Source: Cellulomonas fengjieae
GTDB lineage: Bacteria > Actinomycetota > Actinomycetes > Actinomycetales > Cellulomonadaceae
NCBI RefSeq assembly: GCF_018388465.1
Contig: NZ_CP074404.1
Location: 682,001 to 746,000 of the forward strand
DNA length: 64,000 nt
Reading direction: 5' to 3'
Of the stretch, positions 6,416 through 16,506 are shown piece by piece. The notes beneath the pieces are model-generated. The model was not told the DNA's origin and ran no database searches. It was given only the letters and a program-made list of their open reading frames with translations. Position 1 is the stretch's first letter. The number at the start of each line of letters is the position of its first letter. The translations under genes and the position numbers were made by a program.

Positions 6416-9400
6416 ATGTCTCGCCTCGCACGCCTCTCGCTGGCCAACCGCTCCGTGGTCGCGCTGCTGACCCTCGCGATCGCGGTCTTCGGCTGGATCA
6501 GCCTCGGGTCGCTCAAGCAGGAGCTCATCCCCTCGCTGCAGATCCCGACGGCCGTCGTGGTCGCGGTGGACCCCGGCTCCTCGCCGCAGCTGGTCGAGCA
6601 GCAGATCACCGTGCCCGTCGAGCAGGCCGTGCGCGCCGTCGAGGGCGTCGAGGGCGTCACCTCGTCGTCGGCCACGGGCGTGTCGACGACGACGGTCGAG
6701 CTCGAGTACGGGGGCGACCTCGACGCGTCCGCGCAGGCGCTGCAGCAGGCGGTCGACCGCGTCCGCAGCTCGCTGCCGAGCGGCGTCGAGCCGTCCGTCT
6801 TCACCGGCTCGATCGACGACTTCCCCGTGGTGCAGCTCGCGATCTCCGGTGGGACCGGCATGGACGACGCGGCGCTGGCCGCCCTCGTGCAGGACACCGT
6901 CGTGCCGCGCTTCGAGCAGATCGACGGCGTCCGGGACGTGACGGTGACCGGGATCGCCGACGATGCCGTGACCGTCGCCCTGGACCTTCCGGCGCTCGCG
7001 GCCGCGGGGCTCTCGCCCGCCGACGTCGCGACGATCCTGCAGGACAACGGCGTGGTCCTGCCGACGGGCACCGTCGACGACGGCGACACGACGCTGTCGG
7101 TGCAGGTGGGCAGCGAGCTGGCGTCGATCGAGGACCTCGAGTCGCTGCCGCTGGTGGGCGCGGAACCGGTGACGCTGGGCGACGTCGCGGACGTCACCGT
7201 CGCGCCGGTGGGCGCCACGTCGTACTCCCGCCTGGACGGCGAGCCCGCGCTGGCGGTCGGGCTCACCAAGACCCCCGACGGCAACACCGTGGACGTCTCG
7301 CACGCCGCGCAGGAGGCGGTCGCGGACCTCGAGGCGTCGCTGGGTGACGACGTGCAGGTCGCGGTCGTGTTCGACCAGGCGCCGTTCATCGAGGAGTCCA
7401 TCCACGGGCTGGCCACCGAGGGCGCCCTCGGCCTCGTGTTCGCGGTGCTCGTGATCCTGCTGTTCCTCGGCTCGGTCCGCTCGACGCTCGTGTCCGCCAT
7501 CTCGATCCCGCTGTCGCTGCTGGTGACGTTCGTCGGCCTGCAGGTGGGCGGCTACTCGCTGAACATCCTCACGCTCGGCGCGCTGACCATCGCGATCGGC
7601 CGCGTGGTCGACGACTCGATCGTCGTGATCGAGAACATCAAGCGGCACCTGTCCTACGGCGAGGCGAAGTCCACGGCGATCCTCACCGCGGTCCGCGAGG
7701 TCGCCGGGGCGATCACCGCGTCCACGGTGACGACCGTGGCCGTGTTCCTGCCCATTGCGCTGGTCGGCGGCATGGTGGGCGAGCTGTTCCGGCCGTTTGC
7801 CGTCACGGTCGCCGTCGCGATGACCGCGTCGCTGTTCGTGGCGCTGACGATCGTGCCGGTGCTGGCGTACTGGTTCATCAAGGCCGCACCCTCCACGGAA
7901 GGATCCACGGAAGGATCCACGGACGGGTCCACGGGCCGCGAGGACGCCGAGCAGCGCGAGCGCGCCGGCCTCCTGCAGCGCAGCTATCTGGCGACCCTGA
8001 CCACGGCGCTGCGGCGCCCGGTCCTCACGCTCGGCGCGGCGGTGCTCGTGTTCGTCGGCACCCTCGCCCTGGTGCCGCGGCTGGAGACCAACTTCCTCGG
8101 CGACGCCGGCCAGGACACCCTCACGGTGACCGAGACGTTCGCGCCGGGCACGTCGCTCGCGGCGCAGGACGCGGCGGCCCAGCAGGTCGAGGAGGCGCTC
8201 ATGGGCGTCGAGGGCGTGACGACCGTGCAGACCACGGTCGGGTCCTCCGGGGGTATCGAGTCCGTCCTCGGCGGCTCGGGTACGCCGCGGGCCTCGTTCG
8301 CCCTCACGCTCGACGGCGACGTGGACCCGGAGGTCGTGCAGGAGGACGTGCGCGCCGCGGCCCGGGACCTGGGGCAGACCGCCGGTGAGGTGACCGTCGC
8401 CGGCGCCGGAGCCGCGTTCGGCAGCTCGACCGTCGACGTCATCGTGCGTTCCGACGACCCCGACCAGCTGGGCGAGCTCGCTCAGCGGGTGCAGGAGATG
8501 GTCGAGGAGGTCGACGGCGTCTCCGACGTGACGAACAACCTCGCGGCGGCCCAGCCCACCGTGCAGGTGGTCGTCGACCGCGCGGCCGCGGCGGCGGCCG
8601 GGCTCACCGAGACGCAGGTGGCCGGCACGGTCGCCGCCTTGATGAGCCCGCAGCCGATCGGCACCGTGGACCTCGGTGACGGTCCGCTCGACGTGACCAT
8701 CGAGGGCATCCCGGGCCCGACCACGCTCGACGACCTGCGCGCGGTGGTGCTGCCGACGGCGACCGGCATGGTCCCGCTCACGCAGGTGGCCAGCATCGAC
8801 GAGGTCGACGTTCCCACGTCGGTCACCCGCGTGGACGGCGACCGGTCGGCGACCGTCTCGGCGACCCCGACCGGCCAGGACCTGGGCGCCGTGACCACGG
8901 CGCTGCAGGCGCAGATCGACGAGCTCGACGTGCCGGCGGGCGCGAGCGTGGCGATCGGCGGCATCGCCACGGAGCAGGAGGACGCGTTCGCCGACCTGGG
9001 CCTCGCGCTGCTGATCGCGATCGCGATCGTCTACCTGGTCATGGTGGCCACGTTCCGCTCGCTCCTGCAGCCGGTGATCCTGCTGGTCTCGGTGCCGTTC
9101 GCCGCGACCGGCGCGCTGCTCGCGCTGCTGCTCACGGGCACCCCGCTCGGTGTCCCGGCGCTGATCGGCGTGCTCATGCTGATCGGCATCGTGGTCACCA
9201 ACGCGATCGTGCTCATCGACCTGGTCAACCAGTACCGCGCGGCGGGCCGGCCGCTGGCCGAGGCCGTGCTGGAGGGAGCACGCAAGCGTCTGCGGCCGAT
9301 CCTGATGACCGCGGCGGCGACGATCTTCGCGCTCACGCCCATGGCGTTCGGGCTGACGGGCGGCGGCGTCTTCATCTCCAAGCCGCTGGCCATCGTCGTC

Positions 9401-9517
9401 ATCGGCGGCCTGGTCAGCTCCACGCTGCTGACCCTCGTGCTCGTGCCGGTGCTCTACACGCTGGCGGAGAAGGCCAAGGAGCGCGGCGCCCGCAGGCGGG
9501 ACGCCAGGCGCGCCTGA
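6416..9517 (+). CDS. RND-family efflux transporter permease (HAE type)
   Basis: The 1033-residue protein has the internal duplication of RND exporters: a first transmembrane helix (RSVVALLTLAIAVFGWISL), a large periplasm-side-type loop, a helix block starting GALGLVFAVLVILLFLGS, then a repeat of both halves. The motif GRVVDDSIVVIENI carries the paired Asp residues that relay protons in AcrB-type pumps. No membrane-fusion partner gene is adjacent, as is common in Gram-positive bacteria. The ATG at 6416 is chosen because homology begins with MSRLARLSLANRSV; upstream open frame is the shadow of SIP. A Ser-Thr-Glu-Gly repeat linker lies between the halves. Confidence 0.9.
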   Translation: MSRLARLSLANRSVVALLTLAIAVFGWISLGSLKQELIPSLQIPTAVVVAVDPGSSPQLVEQQITVPVEQAVRAVEGVEGVTSSSATGVSTTTVELEYGGDLDASAQALQQAVDRVRSSLPSGVEPSVFTGSIDDFPVVQLAISGGTGMDDAALAALVQDTVVPRFEQIDGVRDVTVTGIADDAVTVALDLPALAAAGLSPADVATILQDNGVVLPTGTVDDGDTTLSVQVGSELASIEDLESLPLVGAEPVTLGDVADVTVAPVGATSYSRLDGEPALAVGLTKTPDGNTVDVSHAAQEAVADLEASLGDDVQVAVVFDQAPFIEESIHGLATEGALGLVFAVLVILLFLGSVRSTLVSAISIPLSLLVTFVGLQVGGYSLNILTLGALTIAIGRVVDDSIVVIENIKRHLSYGEAKSTAILTAVREVAGAITASTVTTVAVFLPIALVGGMVGELFRPFAVTVAVAMTASLFVALTIVPVLAYWFIKAAPSTEGSTEGSTDGSTGREDAEQRERAGLLQRSYLATLTTALRRPVLTLGAAVLVFVGTLALVPRLETNFLGDAGQDTLTVTETFAPGTSLAAQDAAAQQVEEALMGVEGVTTVQTTVGSSGGIESVLGGSGTPRASFALTLDGDVDPEVVQEDVRAAARDLGQTAGEVTVAGAGAAFGSSTVDVIVRSDDPDQLGELAQRVQEMVEEVDGVSDVTNNLAAAQPTVQVVVDRAAAAAAGLTETQVAGTVAALMSPQPIGTVDLGDGPLDVTIEGIPGPTTLDDLRAVVLPTATGMVPLTQVASIDEVDVPTSVTRVDGDRSATVSATPTGQDLGAVTTALQAQIDELDVPAGASVAIGGIATEQEDAFADLGLALLIAIAIVYLVMVATFRSLLQPVILLVSVPFAATGALLALLLTGTPLGVPALIGVLMLIGIVVTNAIVLIDLVNQYRAAGRPLAEAVLEGARKRLRPILMTAAATIFALTPMAFGLTGGGVFISKPLAIVVIGGLVSSTLLTLVLVPVLYTLAEKAKERGARRRDARRA
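7892..7935 (+). repeat. 12-bp tandem repeat in the RND exporter linker
   Basis: Two perfect units of TCCACGGAAGGA are followed by TCCACGGACGGG and a partial fourth unit. They encode STEG-STEG-STDG-STG in the cytoplasmic loop between the two halves of the exporter. The array is in frame and could vary in copy number between strains. Confidence 0.8.
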
Positions 9518-9525
9518 GCGCAGGA

Positions 9526-9565
9526 ACGACGAGGGGCGGCCCGCACGCGGACCGCCCCTCGTCGT
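9526..9565. terminator. Bidirectional terminator between RND and ABC-2 genes
   Basis: ACGACGAGGGGCGG and its exact reverse complement form a 14-bp stem with a 12-nt loop. The hairpin sits between convergent genes and can serve both. Confidence 0.75.
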
Positions 9566-9575
9566 GCGTCGCAGG

Positions 9576-10445
9576 TCAGGCGTCGCGCTTCTTGAGCAGG
9601 ACGGCGGCTGCGCCCAGGACGAGCACGACCCACAGGATCAGCACCCCGTACCCCTGCCAGGCGGACAGGTCCACACCGACGTCGCTGAAGGCCGCGGTCG
9701 CCTCCAGCTGCTCGTTGGTCTGCGTGAACTGCTGGCCCGCGACGCCGGGCAGGAACGGGTTGGCCAGCTGGAGCGGCTCCCACGGGATCGCCCCGAACAG
9801 GATCGGCGCCACCAGCAGGAGACCGAGGACCGTGGCCAGCGCCGCCGCCGAGTGACGCAGCAGCGCGCCCAGGGCGTAGGAGAACAGGGCGATCGTCGCG
9901 AGGTACACCGCGGTGCCCACCAGCGGTCGCACCATCTCCGGGTCGGTCACGTCGATCGAGAAGCCCTCGCTGTCGAAGAACAGCCACTGCAGGCCGACGG
10001 ACAGGGCCACGGCGACCAGCGCGACGGCGAACACGGAGACCACGAGGATGATCCCCTTGGCCCACAGCATCGGCAGGCGCTTGGGCACCGCGGTGAGGCT
10101 GGACCGGATCATGCCGGTGCTGTACTCGCTGGTGATCGTGAGCGCGCCCAGCACGGCCAGCGCGAGCTGGGCGAGGGTCACGGCGATGCTCAGCGGGTCG
10201 AGCGGGTTGCCCGCCGTGCCTTCCGGCGGCCCGCCCTCCTCCGGGCTCGGCACGTTGATGAAGGCCAGGCTGATCAGGCAGACCAGCCCGACCGTGGCGA
10301 CCAGGAAGATCGACAGCGTCCACGTGGTCGAACGGACCGACCAGAACTTGATCCACTCCCCGCGCAGCAGGTGGCCGAAGCTGAGCTTGTAGTCGTTCTG
10401 CGGGGTGGCGCGGCGGCGCGGCTCGGTGGCGACGGCGGTGCTCAT
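9576..10445 (-). CDS. ABC-2 type transporter permease
   Basis: The 289-residue membrane protein begins MSTAVATEPRRR, has a cytoplasmic N-terminus of about 40 residues, and then six hydrophobic segments. The first is STTWTLSIFLVATVGLVCLISLAF and the last is VLILWVVLVLGAAAVLLKKRDA. The EYSTGMIRSSLTAVPKR stretch after the second helix is characteristic of ABC-2 permeases of actinobacterial exporters. It starts at 10445, with its ATG overlapping the TGA of the upstream ATPase gene, so the two are translationally coupled and form one exporter. Substrate is not evident. Confidence 0.88.
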   Translation of the reverse strand: MSTAVATEPRRRATPQNDYKLSFGHLLRGEWIKFWSVRSTTWTLSIFLVATVGLVCLISLAFINVPSPEEGGPPEGTAGNPLDPLSIAVTLAQLALAVLGALTITSEYSTGMIRSSLTAVPKRLPMLWAKGIILVVSVFAVALVAVALSVGLQWLFFDSEGFSIDVTDPEMVRPLVGTAVYLATIALFSYALGALLRHSAAALATVLGLLLVAPILFGAIPWEPLQLANPFLPGVAGQQFTQTNEQLEATAAFSDVGVDLSAWQGYGVLILWVVLVLGAAAVLLKKRDA

Positions 10446-11431
10446 CGGGCGTCCTCTCCGGGGGTGGTGGCTGCGGGGGTGGCGGCGGTGGCCTGGCTGC
10501 CCGCCGAGCGGGTCTCGCCGGGGATCGCGGCCGAGTGGTACTCGACGGAGTCGGACGTCAGGGACATGTACGCGTCCTCGAGGGAGCCGGTCATCGGCGT
10601 GAGCTCGTGCAGGACGATGCCGGACGCCGCGGCGATCTCGCCGACCTCCACGGACGTCGCGCCGTGGACCTCGAGCAGACCGTCCTCGGCGGGGGTCACC
10701 GTGACCGCGCGGCTGGCCAGGCGTGCCGCCAGGTCCGTGGCCTGCGGGGACCGCACGCGCACGGTCGAACGTGTGGCTGCGGCGATCACCGTGTCCGTGG
10801 GGCCGTCGGCGATGATCCGGCCGCGGCCGATGACGATCAGGTGGTCCGCGGTCACGGCCATCTCGCTCATCAGGTGCGAGGACAGGAACACCGTGCGGCC
10901 CTCCGTGGCGGCCAGGTACTTGACCAGGTTGCGCACCCAGAGCACGCCCTCGGGGTCGAGCCCGTTGACCGGCTCGTCGAGGATCAGCGTCTGCGGGTCG
11001 CCCACGAGGGCGACCGCGATGCCGAGGCGCTGGCCCATGCCGAGCGAGAAGCCGCCGACCCGCCGCTTCGCGACGGAGTCGAGCCCGGTCATCGAGATGA
11101 CCTCGTCGACGCGCTTGGTGCCGATGCCGTGGGTCGCCGCGATGGCGCGCAGGTGGTTGCGGGCGGTGCGGCCGGTGTGGACCGCCTTGGCCTCGAGCAG
11201 CGCACCGACCTCCGTGAGCGGCGAGCGGTGCTCGGCGTACGGACGCCCGTTCACGGTGACCGAGCCGCGCGTCGGCCGGTCGAGGGCGACGATCATCCGC
11301 ATGGTGGTGGACTTGCCGGCGCCGTTGGGGCCGAGGAAGCCGGTCACCCGGCCGGGCTGGACCGTGAACGAGATGTCGTCCACCGCCGTCGTGCTGCCGT
11401 ATCTCTTGGTGAGGTCGTGGGCCTCGATCAT
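10442..11431 (-). CDS. ABC transporter ATP-binding protein (DrrA-like exporter ATPase)
   Basis: The 329-residue protein has Walker A GPNGAGKST near residue 38, signature segment FSLGMGQRL, Walker B LILDEPVNGLDP and a switch histidine in FLSSHLMSE. The SLGMGQR form of the signature and the roughly 100-residue C-terminal extension are usual for drug or lipid exporter ATPases. The ATG at 11431 is preceded by GAGGGAAC; the open frame continues upstream but homology starts at MIEAHDLTKRYG. It is the first gene of a two-gene unit with the ABC-2 permease and runs divergently from the Bax-inhibitor-like gene. Confidence 0.9.
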   Translation of the reverse strand: MIEAHDLTKRYGSTTAVDDISFTVQPGRVTGFLGPNGAGKSTTMRMIVALDRPTRGSVTVNGRPYAEHRSPLTEVGALLEAKAVHTGRTARNHLRAIAATHGIGTKRVDEVISMTGLDSVAKRRVGGFSLGMGQRLGIAVALVGDPQTLILDEPVNGLDPEGVLWVRNLVKYLAATEGRTVFLSSHLMSEMAVTADHLIVIGRGRIIADGPTDTVIAAATRSTVRVRSPQATDLAARLASRAVTVTPAEDGLLEVHGATSVEVGEIAAASGIVLHELTPMTGSLEDAYMSLTSDSVEYHSAAIPGETRSAGSQATAATPAATTPGEDAR

Positions 11432-11628
11432 GTCTGTTCCCTCGTCGTCGGGATGGTGAGCCGCGTCGAACGTAGGACTGCGACGCACGGCGATACATCG
11501 GACCAAGGGGGGAGGTGGACCCCGCCGAAAGGTCGAGCCGTCGACGGCCTGGGAACGAACGCACCCCCGTCTGCGTTCGCTACGGTGACAGCCTTGTCTG
11601 ACAGCGCCCGATCCGTCCAGGAGGACGC

Positions 11629-12453
11629 ATGGCCAATCCCGTGTTCAACAACAGTCCGGTCTTCCAGGACCCCGTCCAGCGTCGTGGCCAGAAGTCGCCC
11701 GCCTCGACGGTGTCCTACGGCACGGCCGGTGCCCAGGTGGCGGATGCCGCCACCCTCGACCAGATGTACGCCGCCCCCGCCGCGACCACGCGCGAGACCG
11801 GCCGGCTGACGTACGACGACGTCATCATGAAGACCGCGGGGCTGCTGGCCATCCTCGTCGTGACCGGCGCGGCCACCTGGGTGCTCGCTCCGGGCCTGTG
11901 GATCGTGGGCGCGATCGTCGGGCTCGTGCTCGGCCTGGTCAACGCGTTCAAGAAGAACCCCAGCCCGCCGCTGATCATGCTGTACGCCGCCGCCCAGGGT
12001 GTGTTCCTCGGCGGGATCAGCGCGATGTACGAGTCCTGGTACGACGGAGTCGTCGTCCAGGCCGTGCTCGCGACGATCTCGGTGTTCGCGGTGTCGCTCG
12101 TCCTGTTCCGGTCGGGCAAGGTCCGCGTCACGCCGAAGTTCACGCGTGGGCTGCTCCTGGCCATGGGCGGGTACCTCGTGTTCTCGCTGGTCAACGTCGT
12201 GCTGATGCTCTTCGGGGTCGGCGGCGGCGAGTACGGCCCGCTGCGGTCCGGCTTCCTCGGCGTCGTCGTCGGCCTGATCGCGGTCGGCCTGGCCGCCGCG
12301 AGCCTGATCGTCGACTTCGACTCCATCAAGCGCGGCGTCGAGGCCGGGGTCCCGGCCAAGCTCGCGTGGACGGCGGCCTTCGGGCTCGTCGTGACGCTGG
12401 TCTGGCTGTACCTGGAGCTGCTGCGGATCTTCGCGATCCTGCGTGGTGACTGA
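11629..12453 (+). CDS. Bax inhibitor-1/YccA-like membrane protein
   Basis: The 274-residue protein has a polar N-terminal tail of about 60 residues (MANPVFNNSPVF...) and then seven closely packed hydrophobic helices. This matches the actinobacterial branch of the Bax inhibitor-1 superfamily, in which the acidic pair near the C-terminus (VDFDSIKRGVEAGVPAKLAW) is conserved. Members are integral membrane proteins implicated in ion leak and protease interactions; the bacterial role is poorly defined. The ATG at 11629 has AGGAGG eight bases upstream. TACGGT at 11581-11586 could be the -10 box, giving a short leader. A strong hairpin terminator follows. Confidence 0.88.
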   Translation: MANPVFNNSPVFQDPVQRRGQKSPASTVSYGTAGAQVADAATLDQMYAAPAATTRETGRLTYDDVIMKTAGLLAILVVTGAATWVLAPGLWIVGAIVGLVLGLVNAFKKNPSPPLIMLYAAAQGVFLGGISAMYESWYDGVVVQAVLATISVFAVSLVLFRSGKVRVTPKFTRGLLLAMGGYLVFSLVNVVLMLFGVGGGEYGPLRSGFLGVVVGLIAVGLAAASLIVDFDSIKRGVEAGVPAKLAWTAAFGLVVTLVWLYLELLRIFAILRGD

Positions 12454-12470
12454 CCCTGCCTGACTGCCTG

Positions 12471-12513
12471 ATGTCGGCCCGGGTGCGATGATCGATCGCA
12501 CCCGGGCCGACGT
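12471..12513. terminator. Strong hairpin terminator after the Bax-inhibitor-like gene
   Basis: CGGCCCGGGTGCGAT at 12475-12489 pairs perfectly with 12495-12509 around a 5-nt loop, and pairing extends to 12471/12513. It ends only 40 bp before the cbs start and so separates the two transcription units. Confidence 0.8.
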
Positions 12514-12552
12514 GCGTCTGCCCACCCCGCCACCCATGGGAGCTGCAGGACA

Positions 12553-13938
<1,386 letters not shown>

Positions 13939-13974
13939 GTTCTCGTAGGGAGAGATCCCGTTCGAAGGAGCACG

Positions 13975-14964
13975 ATGGCCCTGTTCGACCTGTCCCTGCC
14001 CGACCTCGAGCGCTACCTGCCCGAGCTGGACGAGCCCGAGGACTTCGACGAGTTCTGGGCCGGCACCCTCGCAGAGGCCCGGACGTTCGACCTGGCACTG
14101 ACGGTGACGCCGGTGGACACCGGGCTCACGGTGATCGACGCGTTCGACGTGACGTTCGCCGGGTTCGGCGGGCACCCGATCAAGGCGTGGGTGACCCGCC
14201 CGGCCGGGGCGGCGGGGGACCTGCCCGCGGTCGTCGAGCTCATCGGCTACGGCGGCGGGCGGGGCTTCGCGCACGAGCGGCTCGCCTGGGCGGCCGCCGG
14301 GTACGTGCACCTGGTGATGGACACCCGTGGGCAGGGGTCGGTCTGGGGCGGCGGCGGGCACACGCCGGACCCCGCGGGCTCGGGCCCGGCGGCACCGGGG
14401 GTCATGACGCGGGGGATCCTCGACCCGCACGAGCACTACTACCGTCGGGTCATCACCGACGCCGTCCGCGCGGTGGACGCCGTGCGCGCGCTGCCCGGTG
14501 TCGACGCCGCCCGCGTCAGCGTGACGGGCGGCAGCCAGGGCGGCGGGCTCGCGCTCGCGGTCGGCGGCCTCGCCGACGACCTCGTCGCGGTGCTGCCCGA
14601 CGTGCCGTTCCTGTGCCACTACCCGCGCGCGTTCGCGATCACCGACGCGTTCCCGTACGGCGAGGTCGTGCAGTACCTGGCGGTGCACCGCGACCAGGAG
14701 GCGGCCGTGCTGCGCACGCTGTCGTACCTGGACGGGGTGCACTTCGCACGGCGGGCCTCCGCCCCCGCGCTGTTCTCCGTCGCCCTGCGGGACCAGACGT
14801 GCCCGCCGTCGACCGTGTTCGCCGCGTACAACCACTACGCCGGGCTGTCGGGGGCGAGACCTGCCACCGAGATCGCCGTCTACGCCTACAACCAGCACGA
14901 GGGCGGGCAGGCGTTCCAGGTGGACCGGCAGCTGCGCTGGCTGCGGGCGCTGCACGCGGCGTAG
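13975..14964 (+). CDS. Acetylxylan esterase / cephalosporin-C deacetylase family (CE7)
   Basis: The 329-residue alpha/beta hydrolase matches carbohydrate esterase family 7, cytoplasmic hexameric enzymes that deacetylate short xylo-oligosaccharides. The nucleophile is S187 in GGSQGG, the acid is D273 in ALRDQTCPPST, and the histidine is H308 in YNQHEGG. The RGQGS motif of CE7 enzymes is present near residue 118. No signal peptide is seen, in line with the intracellular CE7 members. The ATG at 13975 has AAGGAGC seven bases upstream. With the GH43 arabinanase it suggests hemicellulose use. It lies 36 bp after cbs but has no functional link to it. Confidence 0.9.
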   Translation: MALFDLSLPDLERYLPELDEPEDFDEFWAGTLAEARTFDLALTVTPVDTGLTVIDAFDVTFAGFGGHPIKAWVTRPAGAAGDLPAVVELIGYGGGRGFAHERLAWAAAGYVHLVMDTRGQGSVWGGGGHTPDPAGSGPAAPGVMTRGILDPHEHYYRRVITDAVRAVDAVRALPGVDAARVSVTGGSQGGGLALAVGGLADDLVAVLPDVPFLCHYPRAFAITDAFPYGEVVQYLAVHRDQEAAVLRTLSYLDGVHFARRASAPALFSVALRDQTCPPSTVFAAYNHYAGLSGARPATEIAVYAYNQHEGGQAFQVDRQLRWLRALHAA

Positions 14965-14987
14965 CCCGACCAGGGCCACGCCCGACG

Positions 14988-15896
14988 TCACGGCCCGTGG
15001 TGCACCGTGCTGCCCAGCGCGGACAGCCCGTCGACGAGGAGGTCGACGAGCAGGCGCGCGTACCGTCCGTCGGGATCCAGGTCGGGGTCGAACACCGTGA
15101 TCGAGGCCCCGAGCGCGTCGGGCGCCAGACCCCTCAGCAGCCCCGCGAGCCCGGCGACGTCCAGGCCGCCGGGATCGGGGCTGTCGACCGCCGGCATGAC
15201 CGAGGGGTCGAGGACGTCGACGTCGACCTGGAGCCAGTACCCGGACCCGGCGGCGGCCTTCGCTGCCGTGACCGCGGGTACGACGCCCCAGGTCGTCACC
15301 GCCGAGGCGGGGGTGACCGAGCCGAGGACCCGGCGCGCCTCGTGCGCGCCCCCGTCGTCGTCCCGGTGGCCGATGTGGGCGGTGCGGGCCGGAGCGAAGT
15401 ACGGGCCCAACCCGTCGATGTCGGCGATCGCCGGCCAGTGCAGGCCGACGGCCGCGGCGAGGTCCTCACCGGCGACGCTCGCGCACTCGTCGCTGTTGCC
15501 CGGGTGGCGGAAGTCGGTGTGACCGTCGACGTGGACGAGACCGGCCCCACCGCGGGTGGCCGTGGCGATGCCGGCGGCCAGGAGCACGCTGCAGTCCCCG
15601 CCGACGACGAGCGGCGCGCGCCCGGAGGCCAGGACGTCGCCGATGCGGGTCGCGAGCCGCATCGAGTGGTCGACGAGCGCGGCCTGGTTGCGGACCAGCC
15701 CGGGCGCGCGGGTGGCGTCGTCGTCGACGTAGCGACCGGGCAGGACCACCCCGCCGTCCCGGGCGCCGGTCAGCGCGAACCGCTCGAACAGACCCGCCTC
15801 CCGCAGGGCCTCGGGCGCCTTGGCCGAGCCGGGGACGCCGCCGGGCTCGGGCGGGCGCAGGCCGAGGTTGCTCGGTGCGGAGACGAGCGTGATCAC
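14988..15896 (-). CDS. Arginase/agmatinase family hydrolase
   Basis: Members hydrolyse guanidino groups with a two-manganese centre. The 302-residue protein carries the three family metal motifs: GGDCSV, DGHTDF and DVDVLDP. It has the arginase rather than the strict agmatinase layout, but substrate cannot be assigned. The start is GTG at 15896, preceded by GGAGAGG, 22 bp after the stop of the TetR gene, so it is the last gene of a hydrolase-tetR-arginase unit. The much longer open frame upstream is antisense shadow. Confidence 0.85.
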   Translation of the reverse strand: MITLVSAPSNLGLRPPEPGGVPGSAKAPEALREAGLFERFALTGARDGGVVLPGRYVDDDATRAPGLVRNQAALVDHSMRLATRIGDVLASGRAPLVVGGDCSVLLAAGIATATRGGAGLVHVDGHTDFRHPGNSDECASVAGEDLAAAVGLHWPAIADIDGLGPYFAPARTAHIGHRDDDGGAHEARRVLGSVTPASAVTTWGVVPAVTAAKAAAGSGYWLQVDVDVLDPSVMPAVDSPDPGGLDVAGLAGLLRGLAPDALGASITVFDPDLDPDGRYARLLVDLLVDGLSALGSTVHHGP

Positions 15897-15918
15897 CCGG
15901 TGATCCTCTCCCGGCGGG

Positions 15919-16506
15919 CTAGTGCACGGCCAGCCGTTCGAGCCCACCGACGAGGCCGTCGACGAGGAACGCGAAGCTGACGTCGACATCGTCCGGCATG
16001 CCGAAGCCGCCGTCGAGCTCGAGCACGACGAAGCCGTGCACCGCGGCGCGGAACGCCCGGACGGCGTCGATGCGTCGCTCGGGCGCCACCCCGAGCGCGG
16101 CGATCGCCCCGGCGAGGAGGTCGACCGTCCGGGCGGCCGCCGTCTGCACCGCGGCGGCGTCGGGGTCCCGTGCCCAGCTGCTGCCCTGCACGCACTGGTA
16201 GCGGCCCGGGTAGGACTTGGCGTAGGCGCGGGTGGCGTCGGCCATCGCGCGCAGCGCGTCGGGACCGTCGAGCGACCCGCGCGCCGCCACGAGGGACGTC
16301 GTGAACCCCTCGATCGAGGTGCGCGCGACCTCGCGTCGCAGGCCGGGCAGGCCCGCGACGTGCTTGTAGAGGCTCGGCACCGCGACGCCGGCTCGCCCGG
16401 CGACGGCCGCCAGCGTGAGGTCGGTGAAGCCGGTCGGTCCGCCGTCGTCGACCACCGCGAGGGCGAGGTCGACGACGGCGGCGCGGTCCAGGCCGGCCCT
16501 AGGCAC
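15919..16506 (-). CDS. TetR family transcriptional regulator with WHG C-terminal domain
   Basis: The 195-residue protein has an N-terminal TetR helix-turn-helix (FTDLTLAAVAGRAGVAVPSLYKHVAG, about residues 27-52) and a C-terminal domain with the FRAAVHGFVVLE motif of the WHG subgroup. Its ATG overlaps the 3' end of the hydrolase gene by eight bases, so the two are coupled. A perfect inverted repeat overlapping the operon promoter is the likely binding site, giving autoregulation. The effector is probably a substrate of the neighbouring hydrolase or arginase-like enzyme; that is inference. Confidence 0.88.
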   Translation of the reverse strand: MPRAGLDRAAVVDLALAVVDDGGPTGFTDLTLAAVAGRAGVAVPSLYKHVAGLPGLRREVARTSIEGFTTSLVAARGSLDGPDALRAMADATRAYAKSYPGRYQCVQGSSWARDPDAAAVQTAAARTVDLLAGAIAALGVAPERRIDAVRAFRAAVHGFVVLELDGGFGMPDDVDVSFAFLVDGLVGGLERLAVH

